From Viola odorata (Eukaryota > Streptophyta > Magnoliopsida > Malpighiales > Violaceae): DNA of 64,000 bases. The DNA is taken from NCBI GenBank assembly GCA_963691705.1, contig OY829544.1, forward strand, positions 39,825,917 to 39,889,916, written 5' to 3'. Within the stretch, counting starts at the first letter, position 1. Each line of letters begins with the position of its first letter. A model generated the notes under the pieces. That model made no database searches. It saw only the letters and a program-made list of their open reading frames with translations, and was not told the origin of the DNA. The position numbers were made by a program, and so were the translations under genes. This document shows, in pieces, positions 44,140 through 52,449 of the stretch.

Positions 44140-44374
44140 GAAAAACCGCAGAAGGATATTTATAACTGAGCATTTATATCCTCGAAGAAAGACAGCCACT
44201 GACTAGGGGCTGACAGAATGGTTACATCAAGCGGCAGCTCGCTTCTCAGCAATAACTAACTAAGTGCGGAAGGAGTTAACGCGAAAAGGTGATTAAGGAA
44301 AGGAGAAAAACAAAAAGCGTAATTTCATTCCATAAAGGCCATACGACATCTACAAAAGGGCACGGTATGTAAAA

Positions 44375-44800
44375 TTAATCATCATCAGGCCAATAGGAAG
44401 ACCAATAGCAGTGTCCCTCATCCGAGGACGGAAACTCCTCGGCAATAGGCTGAAAAGGTTTCCCGACGCGCCTCATCTGACCTAGTTTCAGCAAATCTGG
44501 CTCCCTTTTAGGAGCGGAAGCTTCAGCATCGACACCGATATCGCTGGCCGAACTCCTTTCCATGAAACAATCGATAAGGGGAAACCATGCGTCACCTTTC
44601 TGAACAGGTGGGATATGAAAGTGAGGAGACGGGTCGACCGTCTTCAAAGCCTTCCCCTTCTTCGACCTCTTACAACTTTTAAGGCGAGGAAGTCGCCTCT
44701 TTAGACATGAGGGTGAAGGAGGATTGTCAGAATCCGGTGAGGTTGGAGGAGTTAAGGGAGAACCACGTTCAACAAGGTCTAAGGAGTATGAATCGGCCAT
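44375..44800 (-). CDS. Antisense gene a3 of element A, intact (141 aa)
   Basis: ATG 44800 (MADSYSLDLVERGSPLTPP...). It shares with B and C the PPTSPDSDNPPSPS-type N-terminus, a basic stretch (KRRLPRLKSCKRSKKGK, residues ~33-49) and an acidic aromatic end (CYWSSYWPDDD). It is still open although element A is the oldest copy and its other cassette genes are broken. Function unknown. Confidence 0.68.
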   Translation of the reverse strand: MADSYSLDLVERGSPLTPPTSPDSDNPPSPSCLKRRLPRLKSCKRSKKGKALKTVDPSPHFHIPPVQKGDAWFPLIDCFMERSSASDIGVDAEASAPKREPDLLKLGQMRRVGKPFQPIAEEFPSSDEGHCYWSSYWPDDD

Positions 44801-44870
44801 GAGACTCTGAATGGTTTTAGCAGGAAAATATGAAGAAGAAGATGAACAAAAAAAGGGAGAGAAAATCCCC

Positions 44871-44877
44871 TTAAATA
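44871..44877 (-). promoter_or_regulatory. TATA-like box of a3 (element A)
   Basis: Minus-strand CTATTTAAGGGG about 75 bp before the a3 ATG. Confidence 0.5.
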
Positions 44878-45097
44878 GTCGACGAGAAAGAGCTTTTCCA
44901 TCTTCTCGCACAACCTTTGAGAGAAGTGATACGTTTCGAGAACAAACTAAATTGCAGAATTGAATCCCGTGATCACACCCATTCGAAGTTCTCTCTAATC
45001 GATAGGCACCGAAAAATCGCCCAATCAGTTCAAACTAAATTAATGTGGAACGGTTTGTGAGGATAACCGCTGCCAAAAGTCTAACCGAAGACAGACT

Positions 45098-45113
45098 CAT
45101 TTTCAGTTGGGCT
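45098..45113 (+). promoter_or_regulatory. Internal copy of the boundary motif (element A)
   Basis: CATTTTCAGTTGGGCT repeats the inner part of the block at 45802-45840, about 730 bp before the 3' LTR and upstream of a3. Element C has a matching copy at 48419-48434. Confidence 0.55.
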
Positions 45114-45178
45114 GATGTGGCAGTCGACTGAAATGTCAGCTAGCAAAAAGAAACGACGACACCAATAAAGAAAGACAT

Positions 45179-45188
45179 TTTATTTATT
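45179..45188 (-). terminator. Poly(A) signals after a4 (element A)
   Basis: Two overlapping AATAAA on the minus strand about 70 bp after the a4 stop, next to GGCCGTTAGGCC. Element C has GGCCACCTGGCC followed by AATAAA in the same position. Confidence 0.5.
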
Positions 45189-45256
45189 TATGGCCTAACG
45201 GCCTGAACATACATTCATGCAAAGAAAAGAAAAGATAGAGCGGCGATGGTCGACGG

Positions 45257-45632
45257 TTAAGCCTGGGATCCGGCATCATCATCCTCTGGCAAAGTTGGGA
45301 CCTCCCTTAGAGCGTCCGCCACAGAGGACAGCTCGGCAGAGGAGTCCCTCATGCTCTTTAGGCAGCAGGTCCTTCCTCTGCTGCAGCATGGTGATTACCA
45401 CCTCGATGCGGGAGACAGCAGCAGCCAACTTTGACACATTTTCTAGAGGACTGAAATCCTCCAGAGAAGCCGCACCAAGCCTAGATCGAAGGGGAGTCAG
45501 CATCCCTTGAAGCTTCAGAACGTCCTCGGACGTCTTGATCAGCACGTTTTCCATGAATCCGACGTCGTCGTCATTAAGGTTCTTCAGGGTGTGAGTTTTG
45601 GAGATCATGAAATTCTTGGTAAGATCGTCCAT
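45257..45632 (-). pseudogene. Antisense gene a4 of element A, frameshifted
   Basis: ATG 45632 (MDDLTKNFMISKTHTLKNLN...). The first ~90 residues follow B and C (DVGFMENVLIKTSEDVLKLQ, SLEDFSPLENVSKLAA). A small deletion after QQRKDLL shifts the frame, which then ends early. The conserved C-terminal part is still readable in the other frame up to a TAA at 45257-45259. Confidence 0.7.
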
Positions 45633-45692
45633 GATGAAAATACTAAGAAGAGATGCTGGAAAGATGTATAAATAGCTCGGGAGAAATTTGAA

Positions 45693-45699
45693 TTTATAA
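45693..45699 (-). promoter_or_regulatory. TATA box of a4 (element A)
   Basis: Minus-strand CTTATAAATT about 60-65 bp before the a4 ATG, the same spacing as in element C. Confidence 0.5.
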
Positions 45700-45801
45700 G
45701 TCTCAAGAAAAAAGCAATGAAAAGATGTGCTCCTCGATGATCGAGCCACCCGTTACCGTGTTAGTCGACAGGCACAATCTAAAAAGAAGCTGGAGCGATA
45801 G

Positions 45802-45840
45802 CCCTTGGTAAACACTCGGGCTCATTTTCAGTTGGGCTTA
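45802..45840 (+). promoter_or_regulatory. Conserved boundary block before the 3' LTR (element A)
   Basis: 39 bp, CCCTTGGTAAACACTCGGGC...AGTTGGGCTTA, ending exactly at the LTR; matches B and C. Confidence 0.7.
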
Positions 45841-46377
45841 TGATAACAATTAAGGCAACCCCAAGGGTATTATTGTCCTTGTACCTGTTTAGAGGCCGGA
45901 ACCCTACCGCGCCTGTCCGGGGTCAGCCGCGGAAGGCTGACACCCCCTTTTCAACAAGGAATCCTGGGATGGTCGACATCAGTGGAGGGGGGGTCTCACG
46001 CGTCATCTATCCATACGAACAACGTTATCCCATCCCAGGACAGTCATGACGTCAACCAGAGATATCGCCCCTCACGTCACCTAGAGATATCGCTCCTGAC
46101 GTCGCTAGGGATATCGCCCTCAATGTCGCTGGAAGTGTTATCTTCCCAGATACCGTCTTCAACCTGGCCTATAAATACCTCACCATTTAAAACTCAAGGT
46201 AAGCCTAAGATCGCTACTGGAACCTCTGCTATTTTGAACAACCATTCTAACTTAAGCATCGGAGTGTCTATGCTGGAGGGGGGCTCCGGCGCTTTGCAGG
46301 TACATTCGGTGGTAACTATAGTAACTCTGATCGGCCCCACCTCCACTTCCGATCCCCCATAACTTCGAATCTTATCA
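45841..46377 (+). repeat. 3' LTR of element A (537 bp)
   Basis: Same termini as 15204-15815, TATAAAT at 46170-46176, three instead of six 25-bp units (46048-46122). The short inverted-repeat segment at 46272-46290 is in the flipped orientation compared with the 5' LTR. Confidence 0.9.
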
Positions 46378-46382
46378 GAGCT

Positions 46383-46696
46383 AGCTTTTTTATTGTGTCA
46401 TTGAATTTTCTTCTCTTGTTTCCTACATATATCTACTCTAAGTCTTATTGGTGTTCAAATCAATCTCTCCAATTCTTGAACATCAATTCAGCTTTCACTA
46501 CCTTTCCTTCTAAGCCATTGTTTTCTTTGCATTCCATGTGCCTATTTGAGTCTTAGAGTCTAAGCCATTGATTTGTGTTGGAGATAAGAGTGGGTGAGTT
46601 TGTGAGCATATTAGAGTGTAGTGTGAAACACAAGAGGGAGAGACTAACGTTTTCGATATCAATTGCATTTGTTTCATTTTGTAGGTACTATCCTTG
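46383..46696 (+). other. Leader of element E, second part
   Basis: Continues the untranslated leader after the GAGCT duplication. No gene; the gag ATG follows. Confidence 0.55.
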
Positions 46697-47106
46697 ATGG
46701 CGAATGAAAATGCTCCTTTGGGTGGTTCCTATGAATCATCCAACGTTGGTAAGTTTATGGGAGATGGTTCCGAGGGGTCAACCATAGAAAATCCGACAAT
46801 AACTGCTCTCACACACCAAATGGCTGAATTGCAACGCCAATGGGCATGCCAAGAGCAAACCAACAATGCGATTTTGGAAGCCCTTTCCGCATTGAACCCG
46901 AGAGCTGCCACACAGCCACCTCCATCTCTACCCCACCATAACCAACCATCCACACATTACCACTAAAGAACCCACCTAAATGACCCTTCCAATGCCAACT
47001 ATTATGGTGCACCATATCTATGTGACAATGCCGAAGGTGTGATAACGCAAAGTGATCATAGTGATGATGATGAGCAACTTGGTATGCCCTCATGGTGAAG
47101 TTCCCC
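46697..47106 (+). pseudogene. gag: Gag N-terminus of element E, interrupted by element C
   Basis: ATG 46697 (MANENAPLGGSYESSN...). The Gln-rich segment ALTHQMAELQRQWACQEQT is typical of plant chromovirus Gag N-termini. A TAA at 46964-46966 breaks the frame, and element C enters at 47107 after the TCCCC target site. The rest of Gag resumes at 62543. Confidence 0.65.
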
Positions 47107-47677
47107 TGATAATAATTTGTCTTCTGCCGAAGGATATATGACGGAGCAGCTCCTCTCAGGTCAGTGTGCGCGACAGTCCACGGTACCTGCAATGCGCCGG
47201 AGGGGGTCTCTGGCAGAAATACTCCGATGCTTAAGTCAGTATGTGTACTGAATTTGGCAGAGTTTTGGCCAGTAAAGTATGCTTACCTGCCTCCTTTGTG
47301 GGGGAGGTATTTATAGAAGAAAGGGGGCGTTCCCGCCCAAGTAAATGAGTACGGAGCTATCGCTTGCGTTAGGGTCTGTGGTTCGCCCTTATCGTGATAC
47401 GCTACCTTGGCGGTAGGTGCGTAGGTAGATATTGCCACGGTGGGATAATGGCCGGAACGTTAATCTTGACGCGTGGTTTCCTCTGGGGGTGAGATAACTC
47501 CTTGAGCCAAGCATGAGGTCCGTGAGAGGAGCCGGTAGGGCCCCATTAGCCTTTGTAGCTTTAGCTTTGGGGAAGGTAGCAATCTTGTCCCTACCGTGGT
47601 GGTGCGAAACAGTAGCTATGCCTCTTCCCACCGAGTGATAGACGAAAATACCCTTTCTTTTAGGTGAATTGTTATCA
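47107..47677 (-). repeat. 3' LTR of element C (571 bp)
   Basis: TGATAAC...TTATTATCA in element orientation. It has a TATAAAT box at 47315-47309 (minus) and the shared GACTTAAGCATCGGAGTGT block. The inverted repeat spans 47196-47214. Confidence 0.92.
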
Positions 47678-47716
47678 TAAGCCCAACTGAAAATGAGCCC
47701 GAGTGTTTACCAAGGG
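47678..47716 (-). promoter_or_regulatory. Conserved boundary block before the 3' LTR (element C)
   Basis: Complement of the 39-bp block of A and B, touching the LTR, although the LTR itself is of another family. Confidence 0.7.
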
Positions 47717-47803
47717 CTAACGTTCCTTCTCTTACGGAGAGTCCCTCTAAGTACCAGGGCGGTTTTGCCTCAGAAGATGGTCCCGACGGCTTTTTTGTCA
47801 GAA

Positions 47804-47812
47804 TCTATAAAT
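47804..47812 (+). promoter_or_regulatory. TATA box of a4 (element C)
   Basis: TCTATAAAT about 61-69 bp before the a4 ATG. Confidence 0.55.
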
Positions 47813-47872
47813 CAGAGGTTTCTCTGTGCCAGTTTCTTCGTATTTTCACGTTCTTTCTTTTCATATTTCGTC

Positions 47873-48256
47873 ATGGATGAACTAACTAGCAATTTCCTGA
47901 TCTCTAAAACTTTGACCCTGAAGAATCTTACTGAGGGTGATATCGGCTTCCTGGAGAGGATGATCACCAAGACCTCCGAGGATGTCCTAGAGTTGCAGGG
48001 GGTGATAACCCCTATTTTGTCTAGACAGCTGGGAATATCTCTAGAGGATTTTAATCCCCTAGAGAGTTTGGCAAAACTGGCCACTATCAGTGCCCACCTT
48101 GATGTGGTGGCCTCGATGCTTCAGCAGAGGAAAGATCTGCTGGCCTGCTGCCTAAAGGGCATGAGAGCTTGCTCTTCCGAACTGACCTCCGTCGCCGACG
48201 CTTTAAGGGAGGTTCCCGTTGTGCCAGGGGAAGATGATGCGGGGTCCAATATTTGA
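47873..48256 (+). CDS. Antisense gene a4 of element C, intact (127 aa)
   Basis: ATG 47873 (MDELTSNFLISKTLTLKNLT...). Conserved blocks are DIGFLERMITKTSEDVLELQ, SLEDFNPLESLAKLA and MLQQRKDLLACCLKGMRA, with an acidic end (GEDDAGSNI). It is helical and Leu-rich, with a possible coiled coil at residues ~20-100. It is the cassette gene nearest the 3' LTR and is transcribed away from it. Function unknown. Confidence 0.75.
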   Translation: MDELTSNFLISKTLTLKNLTEGDIGFLERMITKTSEDVLELQGVITPILSRQLGISLEDFNPLESLAKLATISAHLDVVASMLQQRKDLLACCLKGMRACSSELTSVADALREVPVVPGEDDAGSNI

Positions 48257-48332
48257 CCGCTGGCTTCGCTTCTTCTAGTTGTTTTTCTTATATTTCTTGT
48301 ACATATTTGAACGCTAAGGCCACCTGGCCATA

Positions 48333-48338
48333 AATAAA
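48333..48338 (+). terminator. Poly(A) signal AATAAA after a4 (element C)
   Basis: AATAAA about 77 bp after the stop, preceded by GGCCACCTGGCC. The remaining 48257-48671 is non-coding apart from the motif at 48411-48434. Confidence 0.5.
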
Positions 48339-48410
48339 TAACTGTCTCTGCTTTTTCCCAAGTCTTCTCTTTTTTCTTGCTTGGTTGCTTGCTTTATTGG
48401 TTGGAAATAT

Positions 48411-48434
48411 TTATCATGAGCCCAACTGAAAATG
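48411..48434 (-). promoter_or_regulatory. Internal copy of LTR-edge motif (element C)
   Basis: TTATCATGAGCCCAACTGAA and the next four bases repeat the LTR end (TTATCA) plus the start of the boundary block at 47672-47694, about 740 bp inside the element, upstream of a3. Confidence 0.6.
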
Positions 48435-48671
48435 GGTCTTCCTCGGGACATTGTATTGCAGTGGTCGTGTTCTGGGAATTAACAATGAATGATCTGTCTC
48501 GACTGCTACAGGGTCGTCTTTTCAGTGGCAGGTGGTTGGGCGGTTCTTTGGTGCCCTTTGATTGGTGCGTTCAACGAGCAGATGTGCCTGTGGCGGATCG
48601 GATTCTGCAATTGCAGTTATTTTTCCCAAGCGTCTTAATTGATTTTCCAGGGATCGAAGTGCTTACTCGGC

Positions 48672-48678
48672 TATATAA
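48672..48678 (+). promoter_or_regulatory. TATA box of a3 (element C)
   Basis: GGCTATATAAGGG about 70 bp before the a3 ATG; the flanks match the A and B boxes. Confidence 0.6.
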
Positions 48679-48744
48679 GGGAGTTTGGTTTCCCTTTCCT
48701 GTTCATCTTCATCCTTTTCCTTCTTTTTTGCTTTTACAGGTCAC

Positions 48745-49167
48745 ATGGCAGATTTTTATTTCTTAAGTTCCATGGATCGCGACTCCTTGCCGAGTCCCCC
48801 GACTTCGCCGGACTCAGATCATCCCCCTCCTTCACCACCATGGAGGCCTCCGGTCCGCCGAAAGGGTCGTAAGAAGTAGGGGAAACGGACTTCCAAGACG
48901 CCCTTTATGATTTTGGCTTCTTCTGGTTCTGCTATTCAAGAGGGTGGCAAACGTTTTTCTTCCCCTGATTGCTCGCTGAATGAGGATTTTCCCACCAGTG
49001 CTGGTGCGGGGTTGGCAGATTCGAGTGTCAAAGAAAAGTCATGCACGTCAGGGTCCTGCCCAGAAAGGGAGGCAGACCAGCCTGTCCCGAATGCTGACGG
49101 GAAGATGCCATTCCTTGATGATGACGGGGTTTATCACCATGGCATTTGCTGGCCTGATGAGGATTAG
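48745..49167 (+). pseudogene. Antisense gene a3 of element C, one stop
   Basis: ATG 48745 (MADFYFLSSMDRDS...). Same Pro-rich N-terminus (PTSPDSDHPPPSPPWRPPVR) and basic RRKGRKK. An in-frame TAG at 48877-48879 follows; the frame then continues to an acidic end (DGVYHHGICWPDED). One base change separates it from an open 140-residue frame. Confidence 0.65.
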
Positions 49168-49203
49168 CCATTTTGCGTTGTACCCGCCTATTGGCGTTTT
49201 ATG

Positions 49204-49209
49204 AATAAA
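49204..49209 (+). terminator. Poly(A) signal AATAAA after a3 (element C)
   Basis: AATAAA about 37 bp after the a3 stop. Confidence 0.5.
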
Positions 49210-49400
49210 ATGATGCTTTCTGCCTTTCCTTTTTTGTCGTTATTTCCGTTAGCCTGCTGGTTCTTGTTGACAGCTAACGCAAGCGGTTGGCCTGACTGAG
49301 GCAATCGCTTCGCGGTTACTCTGACTGGGTCAACACTGTCGCCCTTTTGGGGAGTCTCGACAAATAACTTCTCTTTTTTCAAATTTCTTTAATGCGCTTC

Positions 49401-49478
49401 CACGTGGCCAACTTCTTTTACACGCGTCTTCGCCCGATTGGTGACTCAATTAATGCGGTGGCATTTTTATCCTTTAAG
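49401..49478 (+). promoter_or_regulatory. Likely promoter of a2 (element C)
   Basis: CACGTG at 49401-49406 and a weak TATA-like CCTTTAAGAAGG near 49471, about 190 bp before the ATG, where A and B have clear TATA boxes. Confidence 0.45.
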
Positions 49479-49662
49479 AAGGGCCATTCTCCAATTTCTC
49501 GAAACTTTTGCCCTCACTTCGAATTTTCCTTTTTGTCTTCCTTCGTCTTCTTCTCCGAATACCTTTTCGGCCGCTTGTCACTGTCCGCCGATTTCTCTGC
49601 GATTCTTCTCCTTTAAGGTATCAATTCGTCCCATCTCAGATTTCCTTTTTTGTTGGTTTGCT

Positions 49663-51791
49663 ATGGCTAGGAATAGACCTCGCCAGATTATCTCTAGGCC
49701 CATGGATCCCGAGGTCGCCCAATCACCGAGCATTTTTACCTGCGATGTGGTTCTGAAAGCCGAATTGGAGGAACATGGTATTACCTTTCCTCCTGGGCAT
49801 GAGCCTTCTATTCCTGGAAGTGATATGCGGCTTCATAATCCAGGGTGGGGCCACAGTAGGCTTCTTTATTTTAAAATGTTCCTTTATGGTTTCCGCTTTC
49901 CCGTTCATGAGTCGATACTAACTCTGCTGCGGGAGTATAGCCTTAATCCTGCCCAGATAACTCCTTCCTCTTGGTGTGCGGTTTATGCTTTTCTTCGCGC
50001 TTGCGAGTTGAAGAACATTTTTACCCCATCTATCACTTTGTTTCGCAAATTCTTTAGCATGATTTGCCACAATTGTTTAATCGAGATTACTCCCCGGTGG
50101 GATGATGCGCTCGTGCAGTCATTTTGGCAACGTTTTCACGGCTTCAAGAAGGGTGTAGCTGATTGGAAGAGCAACTTCTTTGTTCTGGAGCTACCATCAC
50201 GTTTGTGGCGTATCAATTTCAATCAGGAACTGATAGGTCCCGTTTGGACGAATCCCGCGATTTTGTCCAGAACTGAGTTGGATCAGGCTAACACTTTGTT
50301 AGACGAGAATACTCACTATCGTATTCGTGCCTTTGCTCTGCTCAAGCCTTTGGAAGAGTGCGTTATGGGTGAGCCTATTTCTTTCCATATTTTCTTTACT
50401 TTGGTCCTCGCACGCTTTGTTTGCTATAAGAAGCTAACGGTTGATTCCCAGGTGACACTGGTACTCCTCTGAACGTAATGCCGCTTCAAACTTTACCGGC
50501 CTCGCCTTCAGCCGAGGGCTCTAGTCGGGGTGGCATTCCTCCTCCGAGGAAGAGAACTAAGACGGTTGCCCGGGGAGGGCGAAGGCCCGTTAGCTCTGTG
50601 CGAACTTCTCGTTTTGTGGAAAATTGGCTACCGGAGCGCCGCAAGAGGACGGACTCCAGCCCTGTCGCAACGACGGTAATTACTAGCGATGATGAGGATG
50701 CGGATGCTAAGTCAGACCTTTGCCACGCTTCTTCCCTTGCTGCTTCCCAGCGTCGGAAAAAACTTCGAGTGGCCACTAACGGACAGGCTACCGGGACATC
50801 TCCTGTGGATGTGGCAACTGTTTCTACGCCTGCTGTTTTGTCTGAGGCGGGCGCCTCTCAGCCAACGGGAGCCGCTGAGGCGTTGGAAAAAACTTGTTCT
50901 TCTGAGGGAGAGGGCCTACCGATGGAATGTCCTCCTCCCATATCTGACGCTCCCGATTCTCCGATTGCTCATTGTATTCCTGACGTAGTGGTCACACCTC
51001 CTGTGGCGGATTCGACTGCTGAGCTACCGCCTAAGGTTACTCCGCAACTGTTTTTTACTCCTTTCAAGAGTACTTTTTCTCAGGGCTCTTCTCCACCTCC
51101 CTCGATCAATCTTGCCTGCGGCGGTCCTGACGGGGTCCCGGCCTACTGTATGAATCTTGCAGGGTTTTGCTTTGATGCCCTTCGTGCTGTCGGGGTTCCC
51201 CAACCTTTTTCTCGAGATGAGTTTACTGCACCCTTGATAGGGGAGATGCTGAGTTCCAAAAAAGAGAAAGAGGAATTTCTTCAACTCCCTCCCTCGGCAC
51301 GCTTTCGCCATGTTCTGAATGATTCTCTGGACTTCTTCCGTCATCTGAATTATCAATTCGAAATTCACGATCGCGAGTCACGTAATTTTTCCAGCGCATT
51401 GTGTGTTGCAAGGGTACATCTTGAGAAGGCGGTGGAGCATTCTAGGTTGCTGACGCGCCTCTGTGAATCATCCCAAACGGAATTGGACAGGGAAAAATCT
51501 ATCGGGAAAGCTAAGATAGAAGTTCTGGAGGCGGAATTGGCGCTAGAAAAGAAGAAAAATCTCTTTCTCCGCGAAGAGATACTTGCTCGAGATGAGGGGT
51601 CTGCTAGGGCACCATTAAAGGAAGAGTTATGGAGGAAGAGGGTTCTGGAGGCCTTCATTTCTGGATTTGCGGCCCGCTTCAAAGGTAACCCTTCGGATCC
51701 GGCCCAGGTAGCTGATTACATATCTATCGTGATGGGTGAGATTAGCAAAGGTGACAACGGTTCTTCTGACCCTTCGAGGGAGAAAGCCTAA
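49663..51791 (+). CDS. Antisense gene a2 of element C, spliced, intact (681 aa)
   Basis: ATG 49663 (MARNRPRQII...). Exon 1 49663-50368 (706 nt), intron 50369-50451 (83 bp, GTGAGC...CCAG), exon 2 50452-51791; no stop. Domain residues ~55-205: LYFKMFLYGFRFPVHES, PSSWCAVYAFLRACELK, CLIEITPRWDDALVQSFW, DWKSNFFVLELPSRLW. Exon 2 opens with TPLNVMPLQTLPASP (shared with A and B), then basic PPPRKRTKTVARGGRR and a Ser/Pro/Asp-rich spacer. A coiled coil lies at residues ~545-615 (VLEAELALEKKKN, LFLREEILARDE). It lies between a3 and a1. Function unknown; same domain as a1, so an old duplication inside the cassette. Confidence 0.8.
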
Positions 51792-52449
51792 CGCTAGCGA
51801 TGGTGCCTGGGTTTTTCCTTGTTTTTCTTGTTGTTGTCTCTTCTTTTGTTATTTCTTGAAAACCATTCGAACATTGTTTCTCTTGTAATAATGCTAACGC
51901 TTTGTATCCTTTGTCGTACTGTATGATTCATCATGATATTACCGTTATTCCTTCTTTATCTTCTTTGTATCATCGCGTCGTTTGGCAAGGCCAGCGCTAC
52001 TTTTTATGTTTTTTAATCAATCCCCCTGTCCCTCATTTAATGCGACTTGAAGGGTAATGATGAAAGAAGACACGTGTCCTTCCACAGAGAGGCGTTTGGA
52101 GCAGACGTCTCCTAGGGAGTTGTGAATGCAGAAGCGTCTTTGGATATATCTTCTGGCGAATGCAGACACGTGTTCTTATTTCAAATTTGCACCTTCTGGC
52201 GCTTGCCTTACTTTATGACGCGCTACTTCGCCACGTGTCTGCTGCCGACTGGTCGCCCTTTCAGGGTTATATCTATTGTTTCTTCTACCCTCTTTTTCTT
52301 TTTCCATCTTTCCCGTATACGCTATTGCGTCTTTGGATAAATACTTTGCGCCGCTCTCTCTTTCTGGTTCAAGACTCCTCGCATTCTCTTTCACGAAGGT
52401 ATAAGGTACACGTCCTTTTTCTTTTCTCTTTGTTTCTTCCTTGTTAGCC
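51792..52449 (+). promoter_or_regulatory. a2-a1 intergenic region with a1 promoter (element C)
   Basis: Three CACGTG motifs (52071-52076, 52167-52172, 52232-52237) and a TATA-like GATAAATAC at 52336-52344, about 110 bp before the a1 ATG. The start of the region should hold the a2 3' end; no gene is seen. Confidence 0.6.

Larger units (their letters stand above)
15204..46377 (+). mobile_element. Element A: Tat-lineage Ty3/gypsy retrotransposon
   Basis: It is bounded by LTRs of one family (15204-15815, 45841-46377) and a perfect 5-bp target-site duplication, GAGCT, at 15199-15203 and 46378-46382. Removing nested element B leaves about 15.4 kb. The order is LTR, PBS, gag-pro-pol, hairpin array, antisense a1 and a2 (the latter interrupted by B), antisense a3 and a4, LTR. 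The two LTRs show roughly 25 differences by eye plus a 75-bp repeat-number difference, so it is the oldest of the three Tat copies. Its gag-pol carries at least ten stops. Confidence 0.9.
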
